A stretch of DNA of 64,000 nucleotides from positions 1 through 64,000 of the forward strand of contig NZ_CAMYKH010000002.1 of NCBI RefSeq assembly GCF_947258935.1, given 5' to 3'. Source of the DNA: an uncultured Muriicola sp. (GTDB lineage: Bacteria > Bacteroidota > Bacteroidia > Flavobacteriales > Flavobacteriaceae). A program made the position numbers and the translations under genes. The notes under the pieces are model-generated. The model saw nothing but the letters and a program-made list of their open reading frames with translations. It was not told the DNA's origin and made no database searches. This document shows, in pieces, positions 8,758 through 19,153 of this stretch (position 1 is the stretch's first letter; each line of letters begins with the position of its first letter).

Positions 8758-11310
8758 ATGCAAACAACTACTTCCTCAAATCCCACTACAACATACACCC
8801 AGGATGAAGCTTTTGAAGCTTCGCTGATCTATTTTAAAGGCGATGATCTGGCCGCCCGTGTATGGGTAAACAAATATGCCCTGAAAGATTCTGACGGAAA
8901 CATCTATGAACGTACGCCAGACGATATGCACCGCAGGATCGCTCGCGAAATTGCGAGGATCGAGGTCAAGTATCCAAATCCGATGAAGGAAGAGGAAGTT
9001 TTTGATCTCATAAAGAACTTCAAATACATAGTCCCTCAGGGTAGCCCGATGGCGGGTATTGGCAACCCGTTTCAAATTGCCTCGCTTTCCAATTGCTTTG
9101 TGATAGGAACGGATGGGAAATCTGATTCCTATGGCGGTATCCTGAAGATAGACCAGGAACAGGTGCAATTGATGAAACGCAGGGGAGGTGTGGGGCACGA
9201 TTTATCTCATATTCGACCCAAGGGCTCGCCGGTAAAAAATTCTGCCCTAACCTCTACGGGATTGGTGCCTTTTATGGAACGATATTCAAATTCTACGCGT
9301 GAGGTGGCACAAGATGGAAGAAGGGGAGCCTTAATGCTATCCGTATCTATCAACCATCCCGATGCTGAGAATTTTATAGATGCCAAAATGGAACAGGGTA
9401 AAGTAACGGGCGCCAATGTTTCCGTTCGCATGGACGATGCTTTTATGAAAGCTGTTGAAAATGATGGCACCTACACCCAAAAATTCCCGATCCATAGTGC
9501 TGATCCAAAATTTAAGAAGGAGATAAAAGCGTCTGAACTATGGGGTAAAATTGTCCATAACGCCTGGAAATCGGCTGAACCGGGAATTTTGTTCTGGGAC
9601 ACCATAATCAATGAATCGGTACCAGACTGCTATGCAGATCTGGGCTATAAAACGGTCTCAACCAATCCTTGTGGCGAGATCCCTCTTTGCCCCTATGATT
9701 CTTGCCGCTTGCTGGCCATCAATCTTTTGTCTTATGTAGATGCGCCTTTTACAGATAAAGCTGCCTTTAATTTTCCGCTCTTTAAAAAACACGTAGCGGT
9801 AGCACAGCGTATTATGGACGATATCATAGACCTGGAGCTCGAAAAAGTGGACGGCATCCTAAAGAAAATTGCCGACGACCCGGAATTGGAAGACACCAAA
9901 ATGGTGGAATATAACCTTTGGCAGAACATAAAGAAAAAAGCACAGGAAGGCCGCCGTACCGGCATTGGCATCACGGCAGAAGGCGATATGCTGGCGGCAT
10001 TAGGTATGCGTTATGGCAGTGAAAAAGCAAACAGTTTTTCCATCGAGGTGCATAAGACCCTGGCCATTGAGGCTTACAGGGCATCCGTGCATACGGCACG
10101 CGACAGAGGTGCGTTCGAAATATTTAACGCAGAACGGGAGAAGGAAAACCCGTTTATTCTCCGTTTAAAGGAAGCCGATGAAAAGCTGTATTATGAAATG
10201 CTGGAATACGGCAGACGAAATATTGCCCTGTTGACCATTGCACCTACAGGGACCACAAGTTTAATGACCCAGACCTCTTCTGGCATTGAACCCGTATTTC
10301 TTCCGGTGTATAAACGCAGACGAAAAGTTAACCCTAACGATAAGGAGGCCCGCGTAGACTTTGTAGATGAGGTGGGCGACTCCTGGGAAGAATACCTGGT
10401 GTTTCATCATCAGTTTAAGGCCTGGATGAATATCAAAGGCTATGACACCGATAAAAATTACACCCAGAATGAGATCAATGCTATTGTAAAAAAATCTCCT
10501 TATTACAAGGCTACTTCCAACGATGTAGATTGGCTGAGCAAGGTGCGATTGCAAGGGGCAGTACAAAAGTGGGTAGATCATTCCATAAGCGTTACTATAA
10601 ACCTCCCCAACGATGCTACAGAAGAACTGGTAGGAAAATTATATTTGGAAGCCTGGAAGGTGGGATGTAAAGGAGTTACAGTATACAGGGATGGATCCCG
10701 TTCTGGTGTACTGATCTCTAATGAGGATAACAAAGAGGACAAACAAGAAACCTTAACCTCAGTTCCTACCAAAAGACCACAGATCCTTGAGGCAGACGTG
10801 GTGCGTTTTCAGAACAACAAGGAAAAGTGGATCGCTTTTATAGGTCGTATAGACAGTAAACCCTACGAGATCTTCACTGGTCTGGCAGATGATGACGATG
10901 GTATTTTGATACCTCGCTGGGTAGATGAAGGGGTGATCATCAAGAACAGGGACGAAGACGGTAACTCGCGCTATGATTTTCAATACAAGAACACCCGGGG
11001 GTACAAGACCACTATTGAGGGTCTTTCCCATAAGTTTGATCCCGAATATTGGAACTATGCAAAACTGATATCGAGTACGCTGCGTCATGGGATGCCGATT
11101 GATAAAATTGTGGACCTCATCAACAGTCTGCACCTGGATAGCGAACAGATTAACACCTGGAAAAATGGCGTTGTACGTGCGTTAAAAAGATATGTGGCTG
11201 ATGGTGTGGCCGCCAAAGGTCAGAAATGCAGCAATTGCAAATCTACCAATTTGATCTACCAGGAAGGTTGCCTAACCTGCACGGACTGTGGTTCGTCTAA
11301 ATGTGGTTAA
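8758..11310 (+). CDS. nrdJ: Adenosylcobalamin-dependent ribonucleoside-diphosphate reductase (class II RNR)
   Basis: SNCFVIGT..GGVGHDLSHIRPKGSPVKNSALTSTGLVPFMERYSNSTREVAQDGRRGALM..; NPCGEIPL; TIAPTGTTSLM; C-terminal zinc ribbon CSNCKSTNLIYQEGCLTCTDCGSSKCG. Confidence 0.95.
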   Translation: MQTTTSSNPTTTYTQDEAFEASLIYFKGDDLAARVWVNKYALKDSDGNIYERTPDDMHRRIAREIARIEVKYPNPMKEEEVFDLIKNFKYIVPQGSPMAGIGNPFQIASLSNCFVIGTDGKSDSYGGILKIDQEQVQLMKRRGGVGHDLSHIRPKGSPVKNSALTSTGLVPFMERYSNSTREVAQDGRRGALMLSVSINHPDAENFIDAKMEQGKVTGANVSVRMDDAFMKAVENDGTYTQKFPIHSADPKFKKEIKASELWGKIVHNAWKSAEPGILFWDTIINESVPDCYADLGYKTVSTNPCGEIPLCPYDSCRLLAINLLSYVDAPFTDKAAFNFPLFKKHVAVAQRIMDDIIDLELEKVDGILKKIADDPELEDTKMVEYNLWQNIKKKAQEGRRTGIGITAEGDMLAALGMRYGSEKANSFSIEVHKTLAIEAYRASVHTARDRGAFEIFNAEREKENPFILRLKEADEKLYYEMLEYGRRNIALLTIAPTGTTSLMTQTSSGIEPVFLPVYKRRRKVNPNDKEARVDFVDEVGDSWEEYLVFHHQFKAWMNIKGYDTDKNYTQNEINAIVKKSPYYKATSNDVDWLSKVRLQGAVQKWVDHSISVTINLPNDATEELVGKLYLEAWKVGCKGVTVYRDGSRSGVLISNEDNKEDKQETLTSVPTKRPQILEADVVRFQNNKEKWIAFIGRIDSKPYEIFTGLADDDDGILIPRWVDEGVIIKNRDEDGNSRYDFQYKNTRGYKTTIEGLSHKFDPEYWNYAKLISSTLRHGMPIDKIVDLINSLHLDSEQINTWKNGVVRALKRYVADGVAAKGQKCSNCKSTNLIYQEGCLTCTDCGSSKCG

Positions 11311-11407
11311 GGAGGGCCTATGTTCTCCGATTCTCAGTAGAACCTGGAAGGTCTTTACCTAGCTATTGTTTGTTCTTTATTTCCGTTTGTGACGATGGCT
11401 ATCGCTA

Positions 11408-13933
11408 CTATCGGGATGATATATGTGATCTAAACTTGTTGTACAAAAAGGAAATTAGCAACAACAAGATGCCCAGAGAGACAAAGACCACCGTTTTTGA
11501 CAGTGTGGAAAGGTCTACCAGATCGTAGAAGAACAGTTTTAAAAGCGTGATACCAAACAGTACTATAGCCGCTACCCTAAGGTGTTTTTTGCCCTTCCAG
11601 ATCCCAAATGCGCTAAGGCCAAGGGCATAGACACCCCAGAAAATAGTAAGCCCCAATTTATAGGAATCCTGTGCCCCGGACAGATCTAACCAGTGGATGA
11701 GTTCACTGCTGGCTGTCCATAGAATAACTACACTTAGGATCAGATCGAAGGGGATGGCATACTGCACTTTTGTATAGTGTTGTTTTAGATGTCTGGATGC
11801 CACTACAAGCAAGGCAGTTACAAAGGCATAAGCCAGATAACGGATGCCCAGATAGAACCAGCCGCCGGTAAAACCTTCTGTCAAATATTTATCCCGCAGT
11901 TCACTGAGTTCATACAGCCCTACGGTTAAGAAGAACAGCAGGCCAAGAGCTCCCAGGCACAAACTTAGGATACCTATTATCTTGCTTTTTATCTTGCCAT
12001 CATTGACCATCAAAAGCAGGGTGGTATAACCCACAAAATACAACATACCCCATACGGTTTTAAAGGAGAGGAAGTCGTAGTTATACTCTTTGCCATACGA
12101 ACCCGGAGTGATCTCCGTAGCAGAATCCTGAAACAGACCATCCCAGTAATAAGAAATTTCATGGGCGAAGGTAAAATAAAGTACAAGTAATAGCATGCCC
12201 GAAAGGCCCACCGATACAGCGGAAGCTGCAGTTTTATCATTCGCAAAGGCGACAGCATACTTTTTGTCATAGTGCAGGTAATTGATACCACCCAAGACCC
12301 CGCTAAAGAGAAGGGAGCTTAAAAAAGTAACATTAAGAAGCGATGGGAAGCGAGTTACTTCCTCCAAAAGGTACACATCATAATAGGTCTCGCTCCAATC
12401 CTGGAGGATGCTGAAAAAGGCAAGCACGAGCACAGGATAGGCAATTTTTTCATAAATGGGCACCTGTTTGGTTCTCCCAATCCAGAACAGCAAAGCCGCT
12501 TCCCCAAGCCATAACAGCGTTACCCAATTCCCGTCTAATTGCACAGGAATAGTGAGCGTAACAAAGACAAGGAACATCCCTGAAACCAGGTAGAAAATAG
12601 GCTTATCTACCCCCTTTTGTTGATAGATCACCAAGCCCACCACTCCATGCACCAGCGCATGGAAAAGGGTATATAATCCAAGATAGGATTCCCATTCCGG
12701 CATATCTTTTATGAGGCTATAGCCCAGGCCATAGAACACAAAGGAATTAGCCAGGACCAGGACAATATCGAGCACCTCATAGGGCTCTTTTTTTATGAGT
12801 TTATAGCCTAGAAAAGTGAGATAGAAGAGGACAAAAAAGACAAAGCCAAAGCCTAACAGTATGCTGAAATGCTCAGGAGCCTCATAGCTGGTCTCATACC
12901 AGCTAAGGACGATGAGCCAGGTGACAAAGAACGCGACCAGGTACAGGGGCTTCCAGTATTTTTTGAACGCCACTACCAAAATACCCACATTGATGATTGT
13001 CATATAGCTAAAAAGCACCAGAACCTGCCCTTTCCCCTCACTCAATAAAAATGGGATACAATAGGCACCTACCAGCCCAATATGAGCTATAAACTGTTTG
13101 TTGTAATTAAGGGCCGCCCCTACTGCGGCAATGGTAACGAGCACCATCAAGGCAAAGGCAGTGACGGGAGAAAGCATGTCATAAAAAGAGTAGGCGGCAA
13201 AGGTCATAAAATAGAAGATGGCCATGGCCCCACTGACGAGAACGGCACTAAAATTCTCATATTTTTGCTTTAGCCTTTGGCTTAATACCAACAGGGCTGC
13301 GCCTATGGTATAGCCCATGATAATGCGTACAACCGGACTGATCAGATCATTGTCTATGGAGTATTTGGCGCCAATTCCTACACCAATGACCAGCACCGCA
13401 ATACCGATCTTACTGATAAGGTTTTCCCCTATGTATTTTTCTAAGTCGACCACCGGTTTTTTAGGGGCTGTTGGCTGAGGCGCTGAGGTGCTTTGCATGG
13501 CGGGGGCTGCCATTTCCGGAGCGGATGTTTCATAAAACCCTTCCCCTATTGGGAGTGTGGCCCAAAGGAGCACATAGACCAATACGCCAATGCAGAATAG
13601 CAGGGCAAAAAGTACCCAAAGCAGTCGCATTAACGCAAGGTTCATCCCATATTTTTGGGCCATCCCGGAACAGACACCCCCTATAATCTTATTGTCCTGA
13701 ACGCGGACTAATTTGGAAGGAGCAGGGGCGGTCTTAACAGCCTTAGTTTCCTGTTTTACTTCACTTGGCGCCTGGGGAGTTTCCTGTACAGGGGCTGGGG
13801 CATGGGGAGCATTTTTAAGTTGGTTGATCTCCTCCCGCAGCTGGGTTATCTCCTCGGCAAAATGCCCGTGTACCTTTTCAAGGACGGCTAATTTTTCTAA
13901 GAGTTGATCTATTTTTTGTTGGTTGTCCTCCAT
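11408..13933 (-). CDS. PspC-domain / DUF2339 multi-pass membrane fusion protein
   Basis: N-terminal coiled coil, Pro/Ala linker, PspC-like LVRVQDNKIIGGVCSGMAQKYGMNLALMRLLWVLFALLFCIGVLVYVLLWATLP, then >20 hydrophobic segments starting EKYIGENLISKIGIAVLVIGVGIGAKYSIDN typical of DUF2339. Confidence 0.88.
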   Translation of the reverse strand: MEDNQQKIDQLLEKLAVLEKVHGHFAEEITQLREEINQLKNAPHAPAPVQETPQAPSEVKQETKAVKTAPAPSKLVRVQDNKIIGGVCSGMAQKYGMNLALMRLLWVLFALLFCIGVLVYVLLWATLPIGEGFYETSAPEMAAPAMQSTSAPQPTAPKKPVVDLEKYIGENLISKIGIAVLVIGVGIGAKYSIDNDLISPVVRIIMGYTIGAALLVLSQRLKQKYENFSAVLVSGAMAIFYFMTFAAYSFYDMLSPVTAFALMVLVTIAAVGAALNYNKQFIAHIGLVGAYCIPFLLSEGKGQVLVLFSYMTIINVGILVVAFKKYWKPLYLVAFFVTWLIVLSWYETSYEAPEHFSILLGFGFVFFVLFYLTFLGYKLIKKEPYEVLDIVLVLANSFVFYGLGYSLIKDMPEWESYLGLYTLFHALVHGVVGLVIYQQKGVDKPIFYLVSGMFLVFVTLTIPVQLDGNWVTLLWLGEAALLFWIGRTKQVPIYEKIAYPVLVLAFFSILQDWSETYYDVYLLEEVTRFPSLLNVTFLSSLLFSGVLGGINYLHYDKKYAVAFANDKTAASAVSVGLSGMLLLVLYFTFAHEISYYWDGLFQDSATEITPGSYGKEYNYDFLSFKTVWGMLYFVGYTTLLLMVNDGKIKSKIIGILSLCLGALGLLFFLTVGLYELSELRDKYLTEGFTGGWFYLGIRYLAYAFVTALLVVASRHLKQHYTKVQYAIPFDLILSVVILWTASSELIHWLDLSGAQDSYKLGLTIFWGVYALGLSAFGIWKGKKHLRVAAIVLFGITLLKLFFYDLVDLSTLSKTVVFVSLGILLLLISFLYNKFRSHISSR

Positions 13934-14093
13934 GGATTTGAATCAAAAACTTCCGGAGTTTGTACAGGCCTGCGGAATTTTTATTTTACCTAAAGATAGG
14001 CCTTACCGAAACATTAGAAGGCTTATATTTTTTTGAAATACTTTTTATGGAAAAAAGAAAGGGTAAATATCACTAGCTTAAATACCATCCCGA

Positions 14094-14121
14094 TCCCGAT
14101 AGCTCCCCATATTTATCGGGA
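14094..14121. repeat. TCCCGATA...TATCGGGA palindrome
   Basis: TCCCGATA-N12-TATCGGGA, perfect 8-bp arms in intergenic DNA. Confidence 0.6.
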
Positions 14122-14212
14122 AGAGACGGGACATGATAGATATTTGTTGTTTTGATTTCCTAATTTAATTCGTAATTTATTGACTGTATACTAACCAAAT
14201 AAAAATACCAGT

Positions 14213-14725
14213 ATGAAAACAAAAATGATAGTTGCACTGATTATGGTTTTTTCGATTGTGATCACTGCATGCAAACAAAAAGAGGAAGAAGTTGAAGTAG
14301 TAAAAATTGATCTTTTAAACGATGAATTTCCAGAGGCCCAGCAAGCCGTTAAAATGACCATAGATAGCATTTCACAAAGTGTGCTGGATGGAGATATAGA
14401 CAAGCTGATCTCTTTTCATGCTTATAATGAAAAGTTCACTGAATTTAAAAATGGAGAAGTACGAAACAATGGAGCGGAAAATGAAGAATTTGAAAGAAAT
14501 ACATTTGGCTCAGTTACTGAAGTGTTGAAGTTTGATATGAATGATATGAAAATTGCTGTTTTTGGTGATGTGGCCAATGTTACGCTGCACTCAGATTTTC
14601 ATTTGCAATTTGGTGAAGATCTTGCCGTGGTGAACGAGCAAATGTCGTTGTTATTTCTCAAGACCAAGAATGGATGGAGGATAGTCCATGAACATCATTC
14701 ACCTTTAGTAAAAATGGAAGAGTAA
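14213..14725 (+). CDS. Hypothetical lipoprotein, SnoaL/NTF2-like
   Basis: Lipobox MVFSIVITACKQKE; pattern IDSISQSVLDGDIDKLISFHAYNEKFTEF...VTLHSDF...LLFLKTKNGWRIVHEHHS of the NTF2-like fold. Confidence 0.65.
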   Translation: MKTKMIVALIMVFSIVITACKQKEEEVEVVKIDLLNDEFPEAQQAVKMTIDSISQSVLDGDIDKLISFHAYNEKFTEFKNGEVRNNGAENEEFERNTFGSVTEVLKFDMNDMKIAVFGDVANVTLHSDFHLQFGEDLAVVNEQMSLLFLKTKNGWRIVHEHHSPLVKMEE

Positions 14726-14748
14726 AGTGCACACAAAAGGAACTTTTA

Positions 14749-14780
14749 AAAAATCCAATCTAATCCTAGATTGGATTTTT
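14749..14780. terminator. Hairpin terminator
   Basis: AAAAATCCAATCTA-ATCC-TAGATTGGATTTTT perfect inverted repeat. Confidence 0.75.
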
Positions 14781-14856
14781 AAATTCACATGCTATCTAGT
14801 TATTTCACATAACCCTCAGAAATAGTATATTTAGAACTTACATCAAAACCTCTTTT

Positions 14857-17652
14857 ATGAAGCCATTATACTGTTTCCTCTTAGTCTTACTTAGCTTTTC
14901 TGTAAGTGCCCAAAAAAAAGTATTAGATCATCCCGATCTGGCACTTTGGAATTCTATAGAGACACCGGCGATTGCGCCCAACGGGGCCTATGTGTTATAC
15001 AGTCTGGAACAAGGGGAGAAAGATCAGTTCCTTCACTTGAAAGACGCTTCAGGGAAGGAGTTGTTATCCTATGAGCGGGCCTCCAAAGGGGCCTTTACCT
15101 ATGATTCCAAACATGCCGTTTTTACCATCTCCGCCTGGAAAGACAGTGTGCTGGCTATGAAACGCAAAAAGGTAAAAAAAAAGGACATGCCTAAGGATAG
15201 CCTGGGGATCTATCATCTTACCACCGGTCAACTGGAGAGAATTGGCAATATAAAGAGCTACAAGATCCCGGAAAAATGGAGTGGCTACCTAGCGTACCAA
15301 TTAGAAGAGATTGAAGCTAAAAAAGACACTACTCAAGATAGTTCGGACACTAAAAAGACCAAGAAAAAGAAAGAAAAAAAGGTCAGCAAAAAGAACGGCT
15401 ATCACCTCCTGGTAAGAGACATTGCCACTGAACAACAAGACACCTTTAAGTTTGTCACAGACTATACCTTCGCCAAAAGAGGAAAATCCCTGGCTTGGGC
15501 CACCACAGGGGAAAATGACTCGGCCAACGCCGCCGTCTACGTCCTTAATTTTGAGAAGGGCTCCCTTACCAAAGTACACGAGGCTAAAAAGGCTACCTAT
15601 GCCCAACTCAGCCTTAGCGAGACCGGGCAACATTTAGGATTTGTGGTAGATGCAGATACTACCAAGGTACAGCTTCGGCCCAGGGAACTCTATCACTGGC
15701 AACAAGGCATGGCCACCGCCGAAAAATTGGTGGATGGGCAAAGTCTTGGCAATGACCTACGGCCTTCAGCCACCGAGGAAGTGCACTTTTCCAAAGATGA
15801 AACCAAGCTCTATTTTGGCCTGGCCAAACCACCCATCATTAAAGATACCCTGCTAACCGAAGAAGAGATCGTTAACGTGGAGGTCTGGACCTATGACGAA
15901 CCCCGTCTCTATACCGTACAGGAACTGCAATTAAAGAATGATACGGTACAAGCATATACCACCGTCATCCATTTAAACAAAAAGAAGACGTTAACTCAAC
16001 TGGCAAATGCCACCTACCCGGATTTTCAACTTACAGATAAAGGCAATGCCAACACAGTCCTGTTGAGCAACCCAACCCCCTATGCGCTGGAAAGCCAATG
16101 GACGGGAGAACGTGCGCGCGACTATGCCCTGGTGGATCTCACCACCGGATCCCGTAAAAAAGTACTTACCAAATTGGCAGGGCGGGTAACCCTCAGCCCT
16201 AAAGGTGCCTATGTCTTTGGCTATAACAATGCGGATAGTCTCTGGTTTACCTACAACATCTCAAAGGACCAATACAGAGCCCTTACCAAAGGCGAACAAT
16301 TTTACGATGAGCTGCACGATTCCCCCTCATTTCCGTCCCCTTACGGTTTTGCGGGCTGGACAGAAAAGGACGGATCTTTATTGCTGTACGACCGCTATGA
16401 TATTTGGAAATTCGATCCTGCAACCGGCTCTTCAACCCGACTCACAAAAGGCCGGGAGACCAGAACCGTGTACCGCTATATACGACTAGACTGGGAAAAA
16501 GAGTACATAGATACCTCAGAAAAAGCTTTGCTCGAAACCTTTAACGAAACAGACAAAAGTAGTGGGTTTGCGGCCTTTGATTTTAAGAGCAATACCGTAC
16601 AACCCCTCCTCAATGGTCCCTACCGATATGGGTATCCTATAAAGTCGGCTCTGGCCAACAAACTCCTATTTACCCGCCAATCTTTTACGGAATTCCCGGA
16701 TCTCTGGGTAGCCGATATGGATCTAAAATCCCCTGCCAGGATCAGTACCGCTAATCCGCAGCAGGCAGATTATAACTGGGGTAGTATTGAATTGATAACC
16801 TGGACATCCCTGGATGGAATTGAACTGACAGGGTTGCTGGTAAAGCCGGAGGATTTTGACCCGTCTAAAAAGTATCCTATGCTGGTGAATTTCTATGAAA
16901 AAAGTGCGGATGGGCTGCACCGCCATCGGGCACCCACGGCAGGCAGGTCAACCATCAACTACAGTTTTTACGCCAGCAGGGGGTACCTTATTTTTAACCC
17001 GGATATACACTACCGTATAGGCTATCCCGGGGAAAGCGCCTATAACTGTGTGATCCCGGGCGTTACCTCTCTTATAGAAAAGGGGTTTGTAGACAAGGAG
17101 AATATTGGAGTACAAGGGCATAGCTGGGGCGGCTATCAGATCGCCTACCTGGTGACCAGGACAGACATTTTTAAGGCGGCCGAGGCCGGTGCTCCGGTTC
17201 CTAACATGATCAGTGCCTATGGGGGCATCAGATGGTGGACAGGCCTGAGCCGCCAATTTCAATATGAGCATACCCAGAGCCGTATAGGGGGCACCCCCTG
17301 GGAATACCCTACGCGATACCTGGAGAACTCGCCTATCTTTACTATGGATAAGATCAATACGCCCCTGCTCATTATGCATAACGATGCGGATGGACATGTG
17401 CCATGGTACCAGGGGATAGAATTCTTTGTGAGCCTGCGACGACTTGGAAAACCTTCCTGGTTCCTGAATTACAACGGGGAACCACACTGGCCCTTAAAAC
17501 TGCAGAACCGAAAAGACTTTACTATTAGAATGGCCCAGTTCTTTGACCATTATCTAAAAGGAGATCCCAAACCTCAATGGATGGAACGTGGGGTTCCGGC
17601 CATGGAAAAGGGGATCAACCAGGGATATGAATTGGTAGAGGAGGATAAGTAG
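14857..17652 (+). CDS. S9 family peptidase (prolyl oligopeptidase/DPP-like), exported
   Basis: Signal peptide; catalytic GHSWGGYQIAYLVTRT, DADGHVPW, GEPHW. Confidence 0.92.
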   Translation: MKPLYCFLLVLLSFSVSAQKKVLDHPDLALWNSIETPAIAPNGAYVLYSLEQGEKDQFLHLKDASGKELLSYERASKGAFTYDSKHAVFTISAWKDSVLAMKRKKVKKKDMPKDSLGIYHLTTGQLERIGNIKSYKIPEKWSGYLAYQLEEIEAKKDTTQDSSDTKKTKKKKEKKVSKKNGYHLLVRDIATEQQDTFKFVTDYTFAKRGKSLAWATTGENDSANAAVYVLNFEKGSLTKVHEAKKATYAQLSLSETGQHLGFVVDADTTKVQLRPRELYHWQQGMATAEKLVDGQSLGNDLRPSATEEVHFSKDETKLYFGLAKPPIIKDTLLTEEEIVNVEVWTYDEPRLYTVQELQLKNDTVQAYTTVIHLNKKKTLTQLANATYPDFQLTDKGNANTVLLSNPTPYALESQWTGERARDYALVDLTTGSRKKVLTKLAGRVTLSPKGAYVFGYNNADSLWFTYNISKDQYRALTKGEQFYDELHDSPSFPSPYGFAGWTEKDGSLLLYDRYDIWKFDPATGSSTRLTKGRETRTVYRYIRLDWEKEYIDTSEKALLETFNETDKSSGFAAFDFKSNTVQPLLNGPYRYGYPIKSALANKLLFTRQSFTEFPDLWVADMDLKSPARISTANPQQADYNWGSIELITWTSLDGIELTGLLVKPEDFDPSKKYPMLVNFYEKSADGLHRHRAPTAGRSTINYSFYASRGYLIFNPDIHYRIGYPGESAYNCVIPGVTSLIEKGFVDKENIGVQGHSWGGYQIAYLVTRTDIFKAAEAGAPVPNMISAYGGIRWWTGLSRQFQYEHTQSRIGGTPWEYPTRYLENSPIFTMDKINTPLLIMHNDADGHVPWYQGIEFFVSLRRLGKPSWFLNYNGEPHWPLKLQNRKDFTIRMAQFFDHYLKGDPKPQWMERGVPAMEKGINQGYELVEEDK

Positions 17653-17676
17653 AACGTATAAAGTACGAGATCATAA

Positions 17677-17708
17677 AAAAATCCGACCTGTAGAAAGATC
17701 GGATTTTA
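17677..17708. terminator. Hairpin terminator
   Basis: AAAATCCGA...TCGGATTTT inverted repeat just after the S9 peptidase stop. Confidence 0.65.
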
Positions 17709-17748
17709 CTGTGTTGTAAATATTACAATGGTACTCAAAATTAACCTC

Positions 17749-17877
17749 TTAGTTTAAGATGCCATAAAGGCCAATGATGAATCCCAAAGCGATTAGGGCA
17801 AGGACTACTTCTAGACTTACGTTTAAAACAGAAAGAATAGTATTCAAGATCGGGTGTTTGTTCGTGTATTTTTCCAT
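17749..17877 (-). CDS. Small membrane protein (about 42 aa from internal Met)
   Basis: MEKYTNKHPILNTILSVLNVSLEVVLALIALGFIIGLYGILN; internal start more plausible than the 69-aa ORF start. Confidence 0.5.
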   Translation of the reverse strand: MEKYTNKHPILNTILSVLNVSLEVVLALIALGFIIGLYGILN

Positions 17878-18139
17878 AACATAGAATTTAAGATTTTCGT
17901 CTATATAAGATACAAAACATAAGAATGCTCCTACCGCCATTTGTTGTGAAAGTGCCAAAATATGTGGTGTAGACCGAAGTTATGTGCATTTAATCGATGT
18001 TTTAACAGTTTTGGGTTTTTGAGGAAAGAGGTTTATTTCTGAAATAAAAGGTAGAACGAATGTTAATTTGAAGTTATATTCATAACCAAATCCCAAAGAA
18101 TAATTTTACTTTAGCGTAACAAACCTAATTCAATATATC

Positions 18140-18649
18140 ATGATCAAAAAGATCCTTCTTGCCCTTCTGGTTATACTTGTCATAATTCAATTCTTCAGAC
18201 CGGAAAGAAATGAAAGCAATGACCTTACCTATGCTATAACTAAGAAATACGAAGTGCCTGCAGAAGTAGATGAGATCCTCAGGGTATCTTGTAATGACTG
18301 CCACTCCAACAAGACGGTCTATCCCTGGTATGCCAATGTACAGCCGGTAGCCTGGTGGCTTAATGACCACATAGAGCACGGGAAAGGTCATCTTAATTTC
18401 TCTGAGTTCACCAACAGACCAATAGCCATCCAAAACCATAAGTGGGAAGAGGTAGCGGAAATGGTTGAAAAAAAGGAAATGCCTTTAAAAGATTACACTT
18501 ATTTGGGGTTGCATTCCGAGGCTAACTTATCGGACGAGCAAAGAGAGCTGCTTATTTCCTGGGCGAAATCTCAAATGAGCTATTTAAAGGAGAATTATCC
18601 CGCAGACAGTTTGGTGATGCCCAAAAGAAAACCAGCTCCAGCGCAATAA
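18140..18649 (+). CDS. Heme-binding domain-containing protein
   Basis: VSCNDCHSNKTVYPWYANVQPVAWWLNDHIEHGKGHLNFSEF (single CxxCH), Haem_bd family pattern. Confidence 0.9.
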   Translation: MIKKILLALLVILVIIQFFRPERNESNDLTYAITKKYEVPAEVDEILRVSCNDCHSNKTVYPWYANVQPVAWWLNDHIEHGKGHLNFSEFTNRPIAIQNHKWEEVAEMVEKKEMPLKDYTYLGLHSEANLSDEQRELLISWAKSQMSYLKENYPADSLVMPKRKPAPAQ

Positions 18650-18657
18650 ATATTCAC

Positions 18658-19080
18658 TTATTTCTGCATTTTAAGATAGTAGTCCAGGGAGTGTTTTCCG
18701 GATCCGTACAGCAGGAAGAAGATCAATACCAGAAATACCACGCACGCCTGTATAAGGTTAGCTACGACCATTACGCCCAAAAAATTGGTAAGTATGGCTC
18801 CTATAATGATAGGTATTTGTAAAACTACACACCAACGGGTCAGGAGGCCAACGATGATAAAGAATCCCCCCACAAAGTGAGCGGCTGCCACGTAATGCAT
18901 GATCATCATGCTGCCGGGCAGCTCCCTGAAGGGATCCATGACCAGGGCCATGGCCTGGGCATCCGACATAAAATCGACCCCTTTTAAAATCAGAAAGAGA
19001 CCAAGTGCAGCTCTTACTATGTCTATGAGGTAATAGGTATGGGCATTGGCCCATTTGTTTAGTGCCTTAATTCTTCCCAT
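18658..19080 (-). CDS. DoxX family membrane protein
   Basis: RAALGLFLILKGVDFMSD...AAHFVGGFFIIVGLLTRWCVVLQIPIIIGAI. Confidence 0.85.
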   Translation of the reverse strand: MGRIKALNKWANAHTYYLIDIVRAALGLFLILKGVDFMSDAQAMALVMDPFRELPGSMMIMHYVAAAHFVGGFFIIVGLLTRWCVVLQIPIIIGAILTNFLGVMVVANLIQACVVFLVLIFFLLYGSGKHSLDYYLKMQK

Positions 19081-19153
19081 AACAGTAAAATTATGATGAA
19101 TACCATGTATAAGGTACTCATAGTAAGGGAGATAACAAAATAAAGTAGCCTTA

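Noticed and set aside
16948-17487. 179-aa minus-strand ORF inside the S9 peptidase
   Set aside because: Antisense to a confidently coding catalytic domain; no recognisable family.
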